Counted from the first letter of the stretch, positions 1-8,189 are shown. The stretch: DNA of 64,000 bases from an uncultured Akkermansia sp. (GCA_944390825.1 CALXRG010000002.1:1-64000); one strand, 5' to 3'. Made by a program: numbers and translations. The notes: generated by a model not told the origin, from the letters alone.

Positions 1-197
1 TTCTCCGGCTCGGCTTTCACTTCCTCCGGCAGCAGTTCATGCCACACGCGGCGCGTCACGTGCACCTTGAGGCGCGGCTTGCGTTCCGTTTCCCCTTCCG
101 CTTTCTTCCCGGTCTCTGTTGCCTTCCTGGGCTCCTCTTTAGACTCTTCAGGCAGGGGCGGTTCCTCCACCGTGACCATCCAGTCGCCTTTTCCCAT
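1..197 (-). CDS. Hypothetical protein, C-terminus beyond window
   Basis: An open frame reads from an ATG at 197 to the left edge without a stop, giving 65 residues. The first residues are MGKGDWMVTVEEPPLPEESK; the rest is rich in Lys and Glu and then has a more ordered segment (KPRLKVHVTRRVWHELLPEE). It follows the DUF262 gene on the same strand after 41 nt, so it may be cotranscribed. There is no clear ribosome binding site, and a TTG about 20 nt upstream is an alternative start. I do not recognise the family. It could also be a fragment. Confidence 0.4.
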   Translation of the reverse strand, partial: MGKGDWMVTVEEPPLPEESKEEPRKATETGKKAEGETERKPRLKVHVTRRVWHELLPEEVKAEPE

Positions 198-238
198 CTT
201 CTCGCTCAGCAGGAGCGAATACAACTCTGTAGTATGTT

Positions 239-2647
239 TTACTGTTCATCAGATATCAGCTTTATATCAGCTTTTACACCTGATGTTCTCAAGTTTTCCT
301 GCAATTCTTTTACCAAATCTTCGCTTACTCCGCAGGTCGACGGGGAGAAAGCATTCTCAACCCACCAATCGTTCCGGGGTGCCTTCTGGGTTGAGCCGGC
401 CCTCCATTCCGCTACTGTTTGATACGGGAGACGGCGACAACCGGCCGCTATATTCAGATTTTTCGCATCGACCAGATGGCAACAGATGCAATGGAAGGCG
501 CCTTCTACTTCTTTTCCGACCGCGAGCCACTGGCAGAGAGAATGATAGAAATCCTTGGTCTCAATGATTTGCTGTTTCGATTGATCGTGGCGGACGGAGC
601 ACCACGTCAAATCCGTGTTCTTTTTGAGAACTTCCTTCCACAATACGATGGGCAAGTGCAAACAGGGCGGCGCGCAGGAAGCCTCGGGCAAGTCATTAAT
701 CGCCTGAATCAAGTCATCCAGAGGCAAGGTATCAAACAAGCGCTGAATCATGGCAGCGAAGCGCTTGTTTACCACAACGATATAGGAGGCCAGATACCCT
801 TCGTATTCACTTCTGTGTATATTTGCTGTGCTTTGGTGCAGTCTGAAAGGTCGTTCAGCTTTATAGACCTCTGCGTCTTCCCAGCCGAAATACTCTCTCT
901 TATCCTGAGCTTCGGAATAGCAGAAATCATCTTCGGGAGATATACCATCACCCTTCGGTACGCCGATATAGCAATCATGCTTTTCCCTGTTGCGGCGGTA
1001 ATAGAGTATCTGCCTGTTGGGCAACGATTCCCGGAACAAAACCTCTTCCGGCTGCAGCAGCCACCACCGAGACTGCGGTACAATGTGGTCAACATCCCAA
1101 GGGCGGTTCATGGCTTCACCCCAAGTAGCTGTTTCGTGCGGATAAAAACCGCACGCCTCTTGCAGCATCTTGTGCATATATGACCGTTGCAGGAAATGCA
1201 GCAAGGGTTCATTGTTTTCATTGCATAAAACGTGCAACCACTCCTTATCATAAGGATATTCTCGTTTAATTTCCGGCGTTTCATGCGGGTTGGGTTTGGA
1301 TAAGGGATACATGCCGGTCTCCATCGAATAGCATGCGGCATATGCAACACCAATGGCTAACAAATTTATTAAGCTTGTGGGTCGAGCGTCCTTTAACGCC
1401 TCATAAAAACGATTGCAAAATTTAGCGTGCCAGCCGGGATCCCGGCACACGACATAGGGTAGCATACAGAGTAAGTTTTGATGTGAACGATCTCCCCCCT
1501 GAATCATGTCAGGGAAAATATCAGGAAAACGCCGCCGGCACCAAGTTACTACCGTTAACCATTCATCTCCGCCGGCTTGCAGATAAACCGTCTGCGGTAT
1601 ACCGCACGGTGAAGGTGAATACATTGATTTGGCATTCTCAATGGCATCGATAATGGCATCGCCTATCTCGGCATCGTATTCCCGGCCACCCCAATAAGAA
1701 GAATGGGGCGGTTCGCGAAGCAGACTTGAGGTTTTTGATTCTTCTGATTCTTCGGCATACTTCAGGCGGGCATACAGACGCGCCACTCGATTGGGGGGTA
1801 TGAAACCTTTAGCTATGCGATTGATTTTATTCTTAAAATCTATGCCCAGATATGAGCAGAGGGTTGAATAGGTATAGTCAACATTAGAAATGGGCGTCCC
1901 TCCCTTATTTATCCGGGTAAACAGTTCATGGATCCTGTTTTTGCCGGCTTCCACTTTTCCTTGTAAATTAAAACGAATCAATGGAATAGAAGTGCTCTGA
2001 ACGCGTTCTCGCCAAGCGTCGACCTGAGTTTTAACATTATCATCGGTTCTGAAATCCTCAGACAAAAGCTCATACAGATCTTCAGACAAAAGCTCATACA
2101 GCGGAATCCATTTGCTGCATTCGCCGGACTGACGCAGGTAATTTTCTGCGTCTTTTAATGTTGGAAGTACAAAGGGGGCGTTTTTCTTTTCCTGTGGCAG
2201 CATATTATTCCATTTTTCTACCATTTCACCGTGCGGCAAGCGTTCCAAGCAGTCACCCTGTTTATTCCAGACGAACCCCCAGGGATGTCGGCGCGTGCTG
2301 ACCATCAAATGCTTAAACGTCCATTTACCGAGCTCCTTTTCCCACACGGTCCACAGAATGGTCATGGCCCTCTGACTTTCATCAGGGTTCAAGCCCATCT
2401 TGATAGCATGCCAACGTTGCTGACCATCAATCAGCTGCCATTTTTCGTCCTGCCTGTATACTGTCAGTGCTCCAATAGGGTAGCCATCGAAAATCGACTT
2501 CCATAGTTCAGCAATCTGCGTTGGGTTCCATACCAGCCCACGTTGCACATCCGGTATATCGATTTCAGCAGATTTCGCCAGTTTCCACGGCGAAACAAGA
2601 CTCGCCACGGCATTATCAGGCATCAACTCATCACCCATAGCGTCCAT
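239..2647 (-). CDS. DUF262 / HNH nuclease-like protein (GmrSD-type)
   Basis: The 802-residue protein begins with a DUF262 (ParB-like) domain. Visible signatures are IPDVQRGLVW (about residue 33), a helix ending DGYPIG, and LIDGQQR (about residue 73), the nucleotide-hydrolysing motif of GmrS-like domains. Towards the C-terminus is an HNH signature, WDVDHIVPQSRW, followed by Asn and Lys residues (PNRQ, REKHD), as in the DUF1524/HNH half of GmrD. Both halves on one chain match single-chain GmrSD-like type IV restriction or phage-defence proteins; the defence role is inference. A promoter ends 12 nt before the ATG at 2647. An ATG at 2638 (MGDELM) is an alternative start. Residues around 190-205 contain an in-frame tandem duplication. 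Confidence 0.85.
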   Translation of the reverse strand: MDAMGDELMPDNAVASLVSPWKLAKSAEIDIPDVQRGLVWNPTQIAELWKSIFDGYPIGALTVYRQDEKWQLIDGQQRWHAIKMGLNPDESQRAMTILWTVWEKELGKWTFKHLMVSTRRHPWGFVWNKQGDCLERLPHGEMVEKWNNMLPQEKKNAPFVLPTLKDAENYLRQSGECSKWIPLYELLSEDLYELLSEDFRTDDNVKTQVDAWRERVQSTSIPLIRFNLQGKVEAGKNRIHELFTRINKGGTPISNVDYTYSTLCSYLGIDFKNKINRIAKGFIPPNRVARLYARLKYAEESEESKTSSLLREPPHSSYWGGREYDAEIGDAIIDAIENAKSMYSPSPCGIPQTVYLQAGGDEWLTVVTWCRRRFPDIFPDMIQGGDRSHQNLLCMLPYVVCRDPGWHAKFCNRFYEALKDARPTSLINLLAIGVAYAACYSMETGMYPLSKPNPHETPEIKREYPYDKEWLHVLCNENNEPLLHFLQRSYMHKMLQEACGFYPHETATWGEAMNRPWDVDHIVPQSRWWLLQPEEVLFRESLPNRQILYYRRNREKHDCYIGVPKGDGISPEDDFCYSEAQDKREYFGWEDAEVYKAERPFRLHQSTANIHRSEYEGYLASYIVVVNKRFAAMIQRLFDTLPLDDLIQAINDLPEASCAPPCLHLPIVLWKEVLKKNTDLTWCSVRHDQSKQQIIETKDFYHSLCQWLAVGKEVEGAFHCICCHLVDAKNLNIAAGCRRLPYQTVAEWRAGSTQKAPRNDWWVENAFSPSTCGVSEDLVKELQENLRTSGVKADIKLISDEQ
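2058..2101 (-). repeat. 24-bp in-frame tandem duplication inside the DUF262 gene
   Basis: Two copies of TCAGACAAAAGCTCATACAG (plus-strand sense) start at 2058 and 2082, a period of 24 bp. In the protein this doubles the octapeptide YELLSEDL/F. The unit is a multiple of three, so the frame is kept. Confidence 0.9.
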
Positions 2648-3069
2648 GTTTACAACGTCATTTTACATTAATTAACAATCTTTTCAAGTTAAAGTATTCA
2701 TCCCGTGCAATCCGAGGGTCTGTTTCCAATTTGCTGGTAGCAGCTGTGGGAGGTTTTGTGGAGTTTTTGAGGGTGTGTGAAGTGGGTTTGACGCATCTTC
2801 AGGTGCTGGCGGATGCTCCGTGTCGAAAAGACCGCACGCCTTGGATTCGTTTGATCGCAGCATGGGTTGATTCTACCCGCGCAGAATGGAGCCTGCAGCG
2901 TATCCCGTTGATGATCCTATTGAACTTTTCGCTGATGCCCTTGGCAAAGCGTTTCAACCGGCTTTCCGTCGAAAAACGCAGCGTGAATCAGTTTGAGATG
3001 GATGTCTTCCATGATCCCTTCGTATTGTTTGCTGTTCTCATACGATATGGCAACGCAGCGTTGAACTCT
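2648..3069. other. Intergenic stretch without a recognised gene
   Basis: Apart from the DUF262 promoter at its left end I see no supported gene. An open frame on the plus strand (2731-3084) has no recognisable motif and no promoter. It may be decayed sequence belonging to the adjacent ftsK-like pseudogene region. Confidence 0.4.
2660..2687 (-). promoter_or_regulatory. Promoter of the DUF262 gene
   Basis: Read on the minus strand, TTGAAA (2687-2682), a 16-bp spacer and TAAAAT (2665-2660). The expected start site is about 5 nt before the ATG at 2647, so the mRNA would be nearly leaderless. Confidence 0.55.
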
Positions 3070-4182
3070 TTATTCCGTGCATGAGCAGTGGACGCAATGT
3101 TGTACCACGGCCGCGATTTCTGCCTCCGATACCCGGGCTCCCTGAACTCGCCGCAAGGCTCCCTGCGGCGGAGCAAAAAGAGAGTCCCCCGCCCCGAGCA
3201 GTTCCTCCGCCACGGTCGTGCCGAGAACGATGCAGATGTCCAGCGAACTGGCAACTCTGAGGGCCTGGCGGCAGGGAATGTGCGCCTTGATGGCGTTTGT
3301 CAGGACATTGCTGTGTGGCACCAGCGTGGCAGACGCTCCAGGCGGAGCCGGTTATAGTCCTCAATGTTCCGCACACCCGCATGCCCGAAGAGGCAGAAGC
3401 GACGTTTCTTCCGCGACTCGCTGCAGCACGCGAAGGAAATCGGCCGCCGTGGTGGGCAACGGGCATGTGAGGTGAGGCAGGGCTGCATAGGGGCGCAGAT
3501 CCTGCCCCGTGGGGGCAATGAGGATGAGGCGCAATTCCTCCGGGCGGAGCTGCATGAGCAGAGAAAGAAGAGCACTGTGGAGAAAGTCGGATTTGCCCGA
3601 GCCGAAGCAACCCGCCACCAGCAGGTGAGGCAGGGTCGCGAGGTCGGCGAGGTGCACTTTTTCCTCCACATCCTTGCCGAGGGCAATGGGAAGCCGCAGC
3701 ATCCCGGATGATTTGTCTCTTCCCCGTTCTGCCAGCAGTTTTCGCAGAGTAACGGTATCAGCCTCGCGGTTTGGCAGCTCAATCCCTACCGTCTTCTTAC
3801 CCGGCACAGGAGTGAGGAAGCGCATGGCATGCGCGCCGGTAGTCAGCTGGAGCCTGGCATGGAGGTTGCGGATGCGCTGTTCGGAGAGGTCGCTTTTGAG
3901 ATGCGTGGCGCTACCCCGGGCAAGTGCTCTGTAGACTGGAGCGGCGATGACGCCCCAGCAGGGTTGCGATGGCGCTGACAGAAAGTTCCCGGCGTCTTCA
4001 GCGCTCCATTTGCTGGCATCCGGGATAGGGAAGCGGGTATGCTTTTTTCTCGCTTTTCCGTTTGGTGCTCCTTCCGGTGTGTTGCATGTGATTTTACCCT
4101 TCGCGCTGATCAGTTCTTTTTTCAACCGCTGTTGACCTTTGGTGTTCCATGGCGTGGTTTCAGCATGTTCCGTTTCAGTCAA
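3070..4182 (-). pseudogene. ftsK/spoIIIE-like DNA translocase, frameshifted and internally deleted
   Basis: From the ATG at 4182 the frame encodes an FtsK-type motor start: PVPGKKTVGIELPN, then LPIALGKDVEEKVHLADLA, PHLLVAGCFGSGKS (Walker A) and LRLILIAPTG. The first frame stops at 3361. Similarity continues in a second frame (FGHAGVRNIEDYN, near 3400) and then a third (IKAHIPCRQALRVASSLD ... AEELLGAGDSLF ... RVQGARVSEAEI, to 3070). The segment carrying Walker B and the ATP-sensor region, present in intact FtsK between GVRNIxxYN and IKAxIPxR, is missing, and so are the membrane domain and the gamma winged helix. It is a decayed paralogue, not the cell-division gene. Part of its N-terminal linker recurs at 10.73 kb. 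Confidence 0.8.
4016..4088. repeat. Diverged dispersed repeat, copy 1 (ftsK-like linker)
   Basis: About 70 bp beginning TGGCATCCGGGATAGGGAA recur at 10727-10799, with the first 19 bases identical and the rest clearly similar. On the minus strand both copies translate to related peptides (NTPEGAPNGKARKKHTRFPI here, NTPEGASNGNATEKPTCFPI there). Confidence 0.65.
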
Positions 4183-4335
4183 AGGCGTTACCGATGTCTT
4201 GGCACTTCTGTAACCTATGTCCTGATACTTTTTTGTAACCTATGTCTTGAGACGGTACCTGTGCCGGGTGGGAAGGGCCGGGGGGGTGGAGGTTGAGTGC
4301 CCGAGGCTGGAGGGTTGGGATGGTTGGGCGAGATT

Positions 4336-5811
4336 TCATTTGCAGCCGCCCGATCGTTTCTGCTCCTCTATCAGTTCTTGAGCGGTCGTGCCCTGGCTGT
4401 TGCGGATTCCGGGATCTGCTCCCGCGGCCAGCAGGATGCGGATGCAGGTGGTGTGGCCCGTTCTGGTGGCATCGGTCAGCGGGGTGTTGCCTGCTGAGTC
4501 TTGCTTGGCAGGAGAGGCCCCGGCTGTCAGCAGAAGGTCAAGGCAGACCGTGTGTCCCATTTCTGCTGCTTCATGCATGGGCGTTTCGCTGGAGATGTCC
4601 TGCGCATTGGGATCAGCACCGGCGCTTAGCAGGGCTCGAAGGCAGTCCGCATGCCCGCTCTGTGCAGCGGCATGTGCAGGAGTGCGGCAGGCGTTGTCCG
4701 CTGCCCGGGCGTCGGCTCCAGCGGAAAGAAGCAGTTGCACCGCAGCGGAGTGTCCCCGTGAGGCCGCTGCATGCAGTGGGGTTCTCCCGAAGGTGTCTGC
4801 TGTGTTCGCTCCGGCTCCTTCGTCGAGGCTTTGGCGTATCCTCGCGATGTCCCCTTGTTTGGCTGCCTGCTGCAGGGCGGTGTTGGGTTCGTTTTTCGGG
4901 GTAAGGTCGGCTGGGATTAACCCTCTGCTATTTCTGGCAGAGGGGGCGGCTCCCGGAGTTTGGAGAAGCTCTACCATATCGGCAAAGCCTGCGGCCGCTG
5001 CCCGGTGCATGGGGGTGTTGCCTTCGTGATCGCGGGCTTCGGGATTGGCATGGCCAGCTTGCAGGAGAAGTCGGACGATGTCGGCAGAGCCGTTTTCAGC
5101 CGCGGTGTGGAGAGGTGTGGCACCTGTGGCATCCTGGGCGGTGGTGTTGGCTCCGGCGTTCAGCAGAGCCTGTGCGCTATCCCGGCTGCCCCATGCCGCG
5201 GCGATGTGCATGGGTGTTTGCCCGGTGGCATTGAGGGCCTCCATCTTCGCACCGGCAGCGAGCAAAAGCCGCACACAGGTCGCATCCTGATGTGCCGCAG
5301 CCAGGTGCAGGGGGGATTCCCCCGCATCATTCACAAGATCCGGCTTTGCGCCCGCATCCAGCAAGGCTTCGACACAGGCTGAAGCACCCCGCTGGGCCGC
5401 CAGGTGCAGGGGAGTATTCCCCCGTTCATCGGCTGCATTCTTCTCTGCTCCGGCCTGCAGCAGAAGACGCGTGTTTTCCGCATGTCCGAACGTCACTGCC
5501 CCATGCAGGGGCGTTGCACATCGCCACTCAGGTGTGGGATGAGGATGTGCTCCCGCAGCGAGAAGTTTCTGCACACAAGCGGGACACCCGCTTTCCGCAG
5601 CCACGTAGAGAAGGGGCATTCCCTTGACCGTGGTATTCACATCGGCCCCATCGGCGATCAGCTGATCCACCAGATCTTCCCGATGAGCTGCGATGGCTTC
5701 ATACAGGGCATGTTCCGGGCTGCTTTTCCCTGTGAGCAGGATGACGCCTGCCGCCAGGGTAAGGGCGGCAGACAGGCACAACAGCACGAGTGTTGGTCGT
5801 TGGCGTATCAT
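4336..5811 (-). CDS. Ankyrin-repeat protein with N-terminal membrane anchor
   Basis: The 491-residue protein starts with a hydrophobic segment (PTLVLLCLSAALTLAAGVIL, residues 7-26) after a basic start, so it is either anchored in the membrane or exported. The rest is two blocks of ankyrin repeats with the usual TPLHxAAxxGH and LLxAGAxxxA signatures, at about residues 40-300 and 310-480. Between them the repeat register is broken (SARNSRGLIPADLTPKNEPN). Ankyrin repeats bind proteins; no enzymatic domain is visible. The start codon overlaps the stop of the upstream lipoprotein gene by 4 nt (ATGA), so the two are probably translationally coupled. Confidence 0.85.
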   Translation of the reverse strand: MIRQRPTLVLLCLSAALTLAAGVILLTGKSSPEHALYEAIAAHREDLVDQLIADGADVNTTVKGMPLLYVAAESGCPACVQKLLAAGAHPHPTPEWRCATPLHGAVTFGHAENTRLLLQAGAEKNAADERGNTPLHLAAQRGASACVEALLDAGAKPDLVNDAGESPLHLAAAHQDATCVRLLLAAGAKMEALNATGQTPMHIAAAWGSRDSAQALLNAGANTTAQDATGATPLHTAAENGSADIVRLLLQAGHANPEARDHEGNTPMHRAAAAGFADMVELLQTPGAAPSARNSRGLIPADLTPKNEPNTALQQAAKQGDIARIRQSLDEGAGANTADTFGRTPLHAAASRGHSAAVQLLLSAGADARAADNACRTPAHAAAQSGHADCLRALLSAGADPNAQDISSETPMHEAAEMGHTVCLDLLLTAGASPAKQDSAGNTPLTDATRTGHTTCIRILLAAGADPGIRNSQGTTAQELIEEQKRSGGCK

Positions 5812-6473
5812 GTGCGGAAAACGGGTTGCAGGGCTTTCAGGTGTTGGATAAAACCGGCAGTCAGGCGTTTGTATTCTTCTGGCGATTCCAGAAGCTCCGG
5901 GTACAGGATTCCTTCCTCATCCGCCAGAGCCTGAACGGACTGTCCCCGCTTTAGCATCTCTTTCCGGCATGCGCTGTAAAGGAGCGGATCGTACAGGAGC
6001 TCCTCCGGCAGCACGCGCTGCTGCACAAGAGCGGCAAGCCAATCTTCAAGCTCCTGCGGATGGCGGGTTTGCCCGCTGCGCTGGTTTCTCACGTAGTCGA
6101 GGAAAGCCAGGGCGTACAATTGACGGATGCAGAATCCCAGCATCCGCGAGCTATTGTGTCTCAGGTCAAAGGGGTGCTCCGCAGGGATTGCGTCCGGCGA
6201 GCGCAGCGGCGCTGCATACGCAGGATCGGTCAGGATTGCCAGCAGCATTCCGACGCATTGCTCCGGCGGGACGCCGCGGGATTCCTCCCGCACGCGTCGC
6301 GCGAATTCTCCCTGCCCGTGTTTCGCGATGATCTGCACCAGCGACGCCGCTTCTTTCCGGACGGTGTCGGGTGAGGTTTCTTCCTGCCGTTCCGAGCATC
6401 CGCACATCAGCACGGCCAGCACGGCGGCGGTGTATCCCCACACGATGCCGAGTGCTACAGGGCTTTTTTTCAC
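5808..6473 (-). CDS. Putative lipoprotein upstream of the ankyrin gene
   Basis: The 221-residue protein begins MKKSPVALGIVWGYTAAVLA and reaches a lipobox-like LMCGC near residue 25, so it is probably an exported lipoprotein. The mature part is mostly helical with no domain I recognise; it has conserved-looking segments such as RMLGFCIRQLYALAFLDYVR. It forms a two-gene unit with the ankyrin gene through a 4-nt stop/start overlap, which suggests that the two products act together. Function is unknown. Confidence 0.7.
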   Translation of the reverse strand: MKKSPVALGIVWGYTAAVLAVLMCGCSERQEETSPDTVRKEAASLVQIIAKHGQGEFARRVREESRGVPPEQCVGMLLAILTDPAYAAPLRSPDAIPAEHPFDLRHNSSRMLGFCIRQLYALAFLDYVRNQRSGQTRHPQELEDWLAALVQQRVLPEELLYDPLLYSACRKEMLKRGQSVQALADEEGILYPELLESPEEYKRLTAGFIQHLKALQPVFRT

Positions 6474-6648
6474 TCCTGGCCTCCTTTCATCGCCCTAGTT
6501 TTTCGGTGTTCCGCTTTTCGCTCTGTTTTTTTGACTCCGGTATTCATTTGCATATCTTTTCTCGGGTCGCAGTGTTTCGTGGAGCTTGAGATGAGGGTGC
6601 TGTAGTTGCGTGGGAGGCAGGACTGACGGTCTGTACCCATGCCTCAGG

Positions 6649-6801
6649 ATGGACAAGCAGGATGAGGGGATACCGGTGGCTTCTGAGGGGGAAAGCAGCG
6701 TGCCGGCATCGGTGCGATTCGGCAAGGCCAAGCTGATCAGTAAGAAGAAGAACCGCCTGGGAGGTTACGATTATGAGATTGCTGTCGAAGAAGAAAGCTG
6801 A
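6649..6801 (+). CDS. Small protein A1 of the duplicated module (50 aa)
   Basis: The frame starts MDKQDEGIPVASEGESSVPA and ends EIAVEEES. Copy 2 (7587-7733) encodes a 48-residue relative in which a 3-bp deletion keeps the frame. The diverged C-terminus stays open and acidic (VFEVDEL), which argues for coding rather than chance. The protein is polar, without a signal peptide, membrane segment or recognised motif. No good ribosome binding site is seen. Its 3' end overlaps the end of the convergent gene B1 by 65 nt. Confidence 0.5.
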   Translation: MDKQDEGIPVASEGESSVPASVRFGKAKLISKKKNRLGGYDYEIAVEEES

Positions 6802-7021
6802 GATCAATGTGTCTGCCATACGGGCCGCGCAAAGAACATTCATTCAGCAGGTGCTCCGGGGTCTTGGGAGGTATGTGGCTCGGCCACTTGGCATTGCGAA
6901 AGCGTTCCTGCAAGCGACGATCGCGCTCCATCTCACGCTTCCACTCTTCGGTGGAGCGCACTTTCTCGGCCTCGGCGAATTCGGCCGGGGTTTGGTGGAG
7001 CTGCTTTTTCCTTTTCTTCAC
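6737..7021 (-). CDS. Small charged protein B1 of the duplicated module (94 aa)
   Basis: A GTG start at 7021 gives KKRKKQLHQTPAEFAEAEKV as the first residues after the initiator, followed by a strongly charged helix (STEEWKREMERDRRLQERF). The first 27 residues are nearly the same in copy 2 (7735-7926); the remainder is unrelated. A promoter sits just upstream with the -10 box 6 nt from the GTG, so the mRNA would be leaderless. The function is unknown. Together with A1 it could be a regulator pair or a small toxin-antitoxin-like unit, but nothing in the sequence proves this. Confidence 0.5.
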   Translation of the reverse strand: MKKRKKQLHQTPAEFAEAEKVRSTEEWKREMERDRRLQERFRNAKWPSHIPPKTPEHLLNECSLRGPYGRHIDLSFLLRQQSHNRNLPGGSSSY

Positions 7022-7027
7022 GGTTTC

Positions 7028-7056
7028 AGGGTAGCATGATTCAACGGGTTAAGCAA
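7028..7056 (-). promoter_or_regulatory. Promoter of B1
   Basis: On the minus strand: TTGCTT (7056-7051), 17-bp spacer, TACCCT (7033-7028), then 6 nt to the GTG start. The same arrangement is preserved at 7961-7933 in copy 2. Confidence 0.55.
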
Positions 7057-7327
7057 GAATGATTTTGGCGCTTGCAGCAATGGCGCCGCCAGATTTTTTC
7101 GCGTTTTTTCGCGCGGGTGCGATGGTGCTGCTCTGCATGGCTTGTGCGGCGGACGGGAAGGCACAAGGGTGTCAGGGCTGGCGTTCTGGGGGGATTGGGC
7201 CTGCTTGCCCTGTTGCTCATGCGGAGATCTCCAGCGCAAACCCGATGACAGGAGGCGATGTGAAAGCTGTTTGCCGGGATGTGCACGACGGCTCGTGAGG
7301 CTGGAAAACCCCGGTCAGGAACCGGGG

Positions 7328-7480
7328 TCTACCGACAGGTAACACGGCGCACGTGCCCAGTTTACTTGCAGCAGATCTTGGCCCCACTGCTGCAGGGTGC
7401 TGTCGGGATCTGTATGTTATCTCAGAGGAAGGGGAATGTCAACCGTGAGCCGAGAGGAATACGCAAAATCGCCGGCAGCC
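7328..7480. repeat. Dispersed repeat with structured 75-nt core, copy 1
   Basis: The core 7332-7406 aligns without gaps to 28723-28797. Its ends are inverted repeats (CCGACAG ... CTGTCGG). Inside are two further pairings: GTAA/TTAC around GGC-GCACGT-GCC, and CTTGCAGCAG with CTGCTGCAGG, a 10-bp stem with one T-G pair. In copy 2 the outer stem is CTGACAG/CTGTCAG, a two-sided change that keeps pairing. Flanking similarity continues to about 7480. It could be an RNA, a recombination site or a small mobile element; no protein reading is convincing. Confidence 0.7.
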
Positions 7481-7586
7481 AGCCGTGCAGAGATGACGCA
7501 GGGCTTTGTACGCAGGGGCTGCGATGCCGTGGTGCCGCGGCGATCCCAGCCGTCGCAGGACTGACGGTCTGTACCCATGCCTCAGG

Positions 7587-7733
7587 ATGGACAAGCAGGA
7601 TGAGGGGATACCCGTGGCTTCTGAGGGGGAAAGCAGCGTGCCGGCATCGGTGCGCTTCGGCAATGCGAAGCTGATCAGTAAGAAGAATCGCCCAGGAGGT
7701 AACGATTATGTTTTCGAAGTTGATGAACTCTAG
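7587..7733 (+). CDS. Small protein A2 of the duplicated module (48 aa)
   Basis: Paralogue of A1: the first 25 residues are identical (MDKQDEGIPVASEG..., through RFG). There are then single substitutions, one deleted codon in the lysine run, and a different acidic tail (VFEVDEL). The frame is kept across all differences. No domain is recognised. It converges with B2, whose stop is 1 nt away, so here the genes do not overlap, unlike copy 1. Confidence 0.5.
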   Translation: MDKQDEGIPVASEGESSVPASVRFGNAKLISKKNRPGGNDYVFEVDEL

Positions 7734-7734
7734 A

Positions 7735-7926
7735 TTAGCGTACTTTCATCCATTTTTCCACCATTGTCAATGGACGCTGGTGGGCAGGCATGGTGCGTTC
7801 ATGATCCCGCTTCGCTCGACGAAGGGCGCGCTCCATGCGCTGCTTCCACTCTTCGGTGGCGCGCACTTTCTCGGCCTCGGCGAATTCGGCCGGGGTTTGG
7901 TGGAACTGCTTTTTCCTTTTCTTCAC
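7735..7926 (-). CDS. Small charged protein B2 of the duplicated module (63 aa)
   Basis: GTG start at 7926, then KKRKKQFHQTPAEFAEAEKV and a charged helix (ATEEWKQRMERALRRAKRDH). It shares its N-terminal third with B1 and then differs completely, ending MVEKWMKVR. The promoter (7961-7956 and 7938-7933) matches that of B1. The conserved start with a variable C-terminus suggests a constant targeting or binding segment joined to a diversified one. Function is unknown. Confidence 0.5.
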   Translation of the reverse strand: MKKRKKQFHQTPAEFAEAEKVRATEEWKQRMERALRRAKRDHERTMPAHQRPLTMVEKWMKVR

Positions 7927-8189
7927 GGTTTCAGGGTAGCATGATTCAACGGGTTAAGCAAGAATGATTTTGGCGCTTGAAGCAATGGTGCCGCCAGATT
8001 TTTCGCGTTCTTTCGCGCGGGTGCGGTGGTGAGCGACTGATGGTGGTGCGCGAGGGGATTGCCCGCTGCGCGGCGACGGAGCCGGAGAGTACGGTGAGCG
8101 GCCTTTTGACGGGATGCCGGGGCGTGAGTTCCGCTACCGTTCGGATCCGCGTGTTCTGGTGGTGCCGCTGTGCCGGAGAAATTTACGGT

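Larger units (their letters stand above)
6617..7125. repeat. Small-gene module, direct repeat copy 1
   Basis: This segment is repeated at 7555-8029. The two ends are nearly identical: the left end, from GCAGGACTGACGGTCTG through the small plus-strand gene, and the right end, holding the start, promoter and upstream region of the minus-strand gene. The middle (about 6800-6940) differs in length and sequence from copy 2. Each copy holds one plus-strand and one minus-strand short gene reading towards each other. Confidence 0.85.
7555..8029. repeat. Small-gene module, direct repeat copy 2
   Basis: Second copy of the 6617-7125 module. It begins GCAGGACTGACGGTCTG and ends in the GCGCGGGTGC region. 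Outer parts are nearly identical to copy 1, and the central part is shorter and different. Confidence 0.85.

Noticed and set aside
2731..3084. Plus-strand 117-codon frame between the DUF262 gene and the ftsK remnant
   Set aside because: No promoter, ribosome binding site or motif; it runs into the end of the ftsK pseudogene on the other strand.
7332..7406. tRNA-like or attC interpretation of the 75-nt element
   Set aside because: The 7-bp outer stem and the length recall a tRNA, but there is no D-arm, anticodon loop or GTTCGA-type T-loop. The integron core sites (RYYYAAC/GTTRRRY) are also absent.
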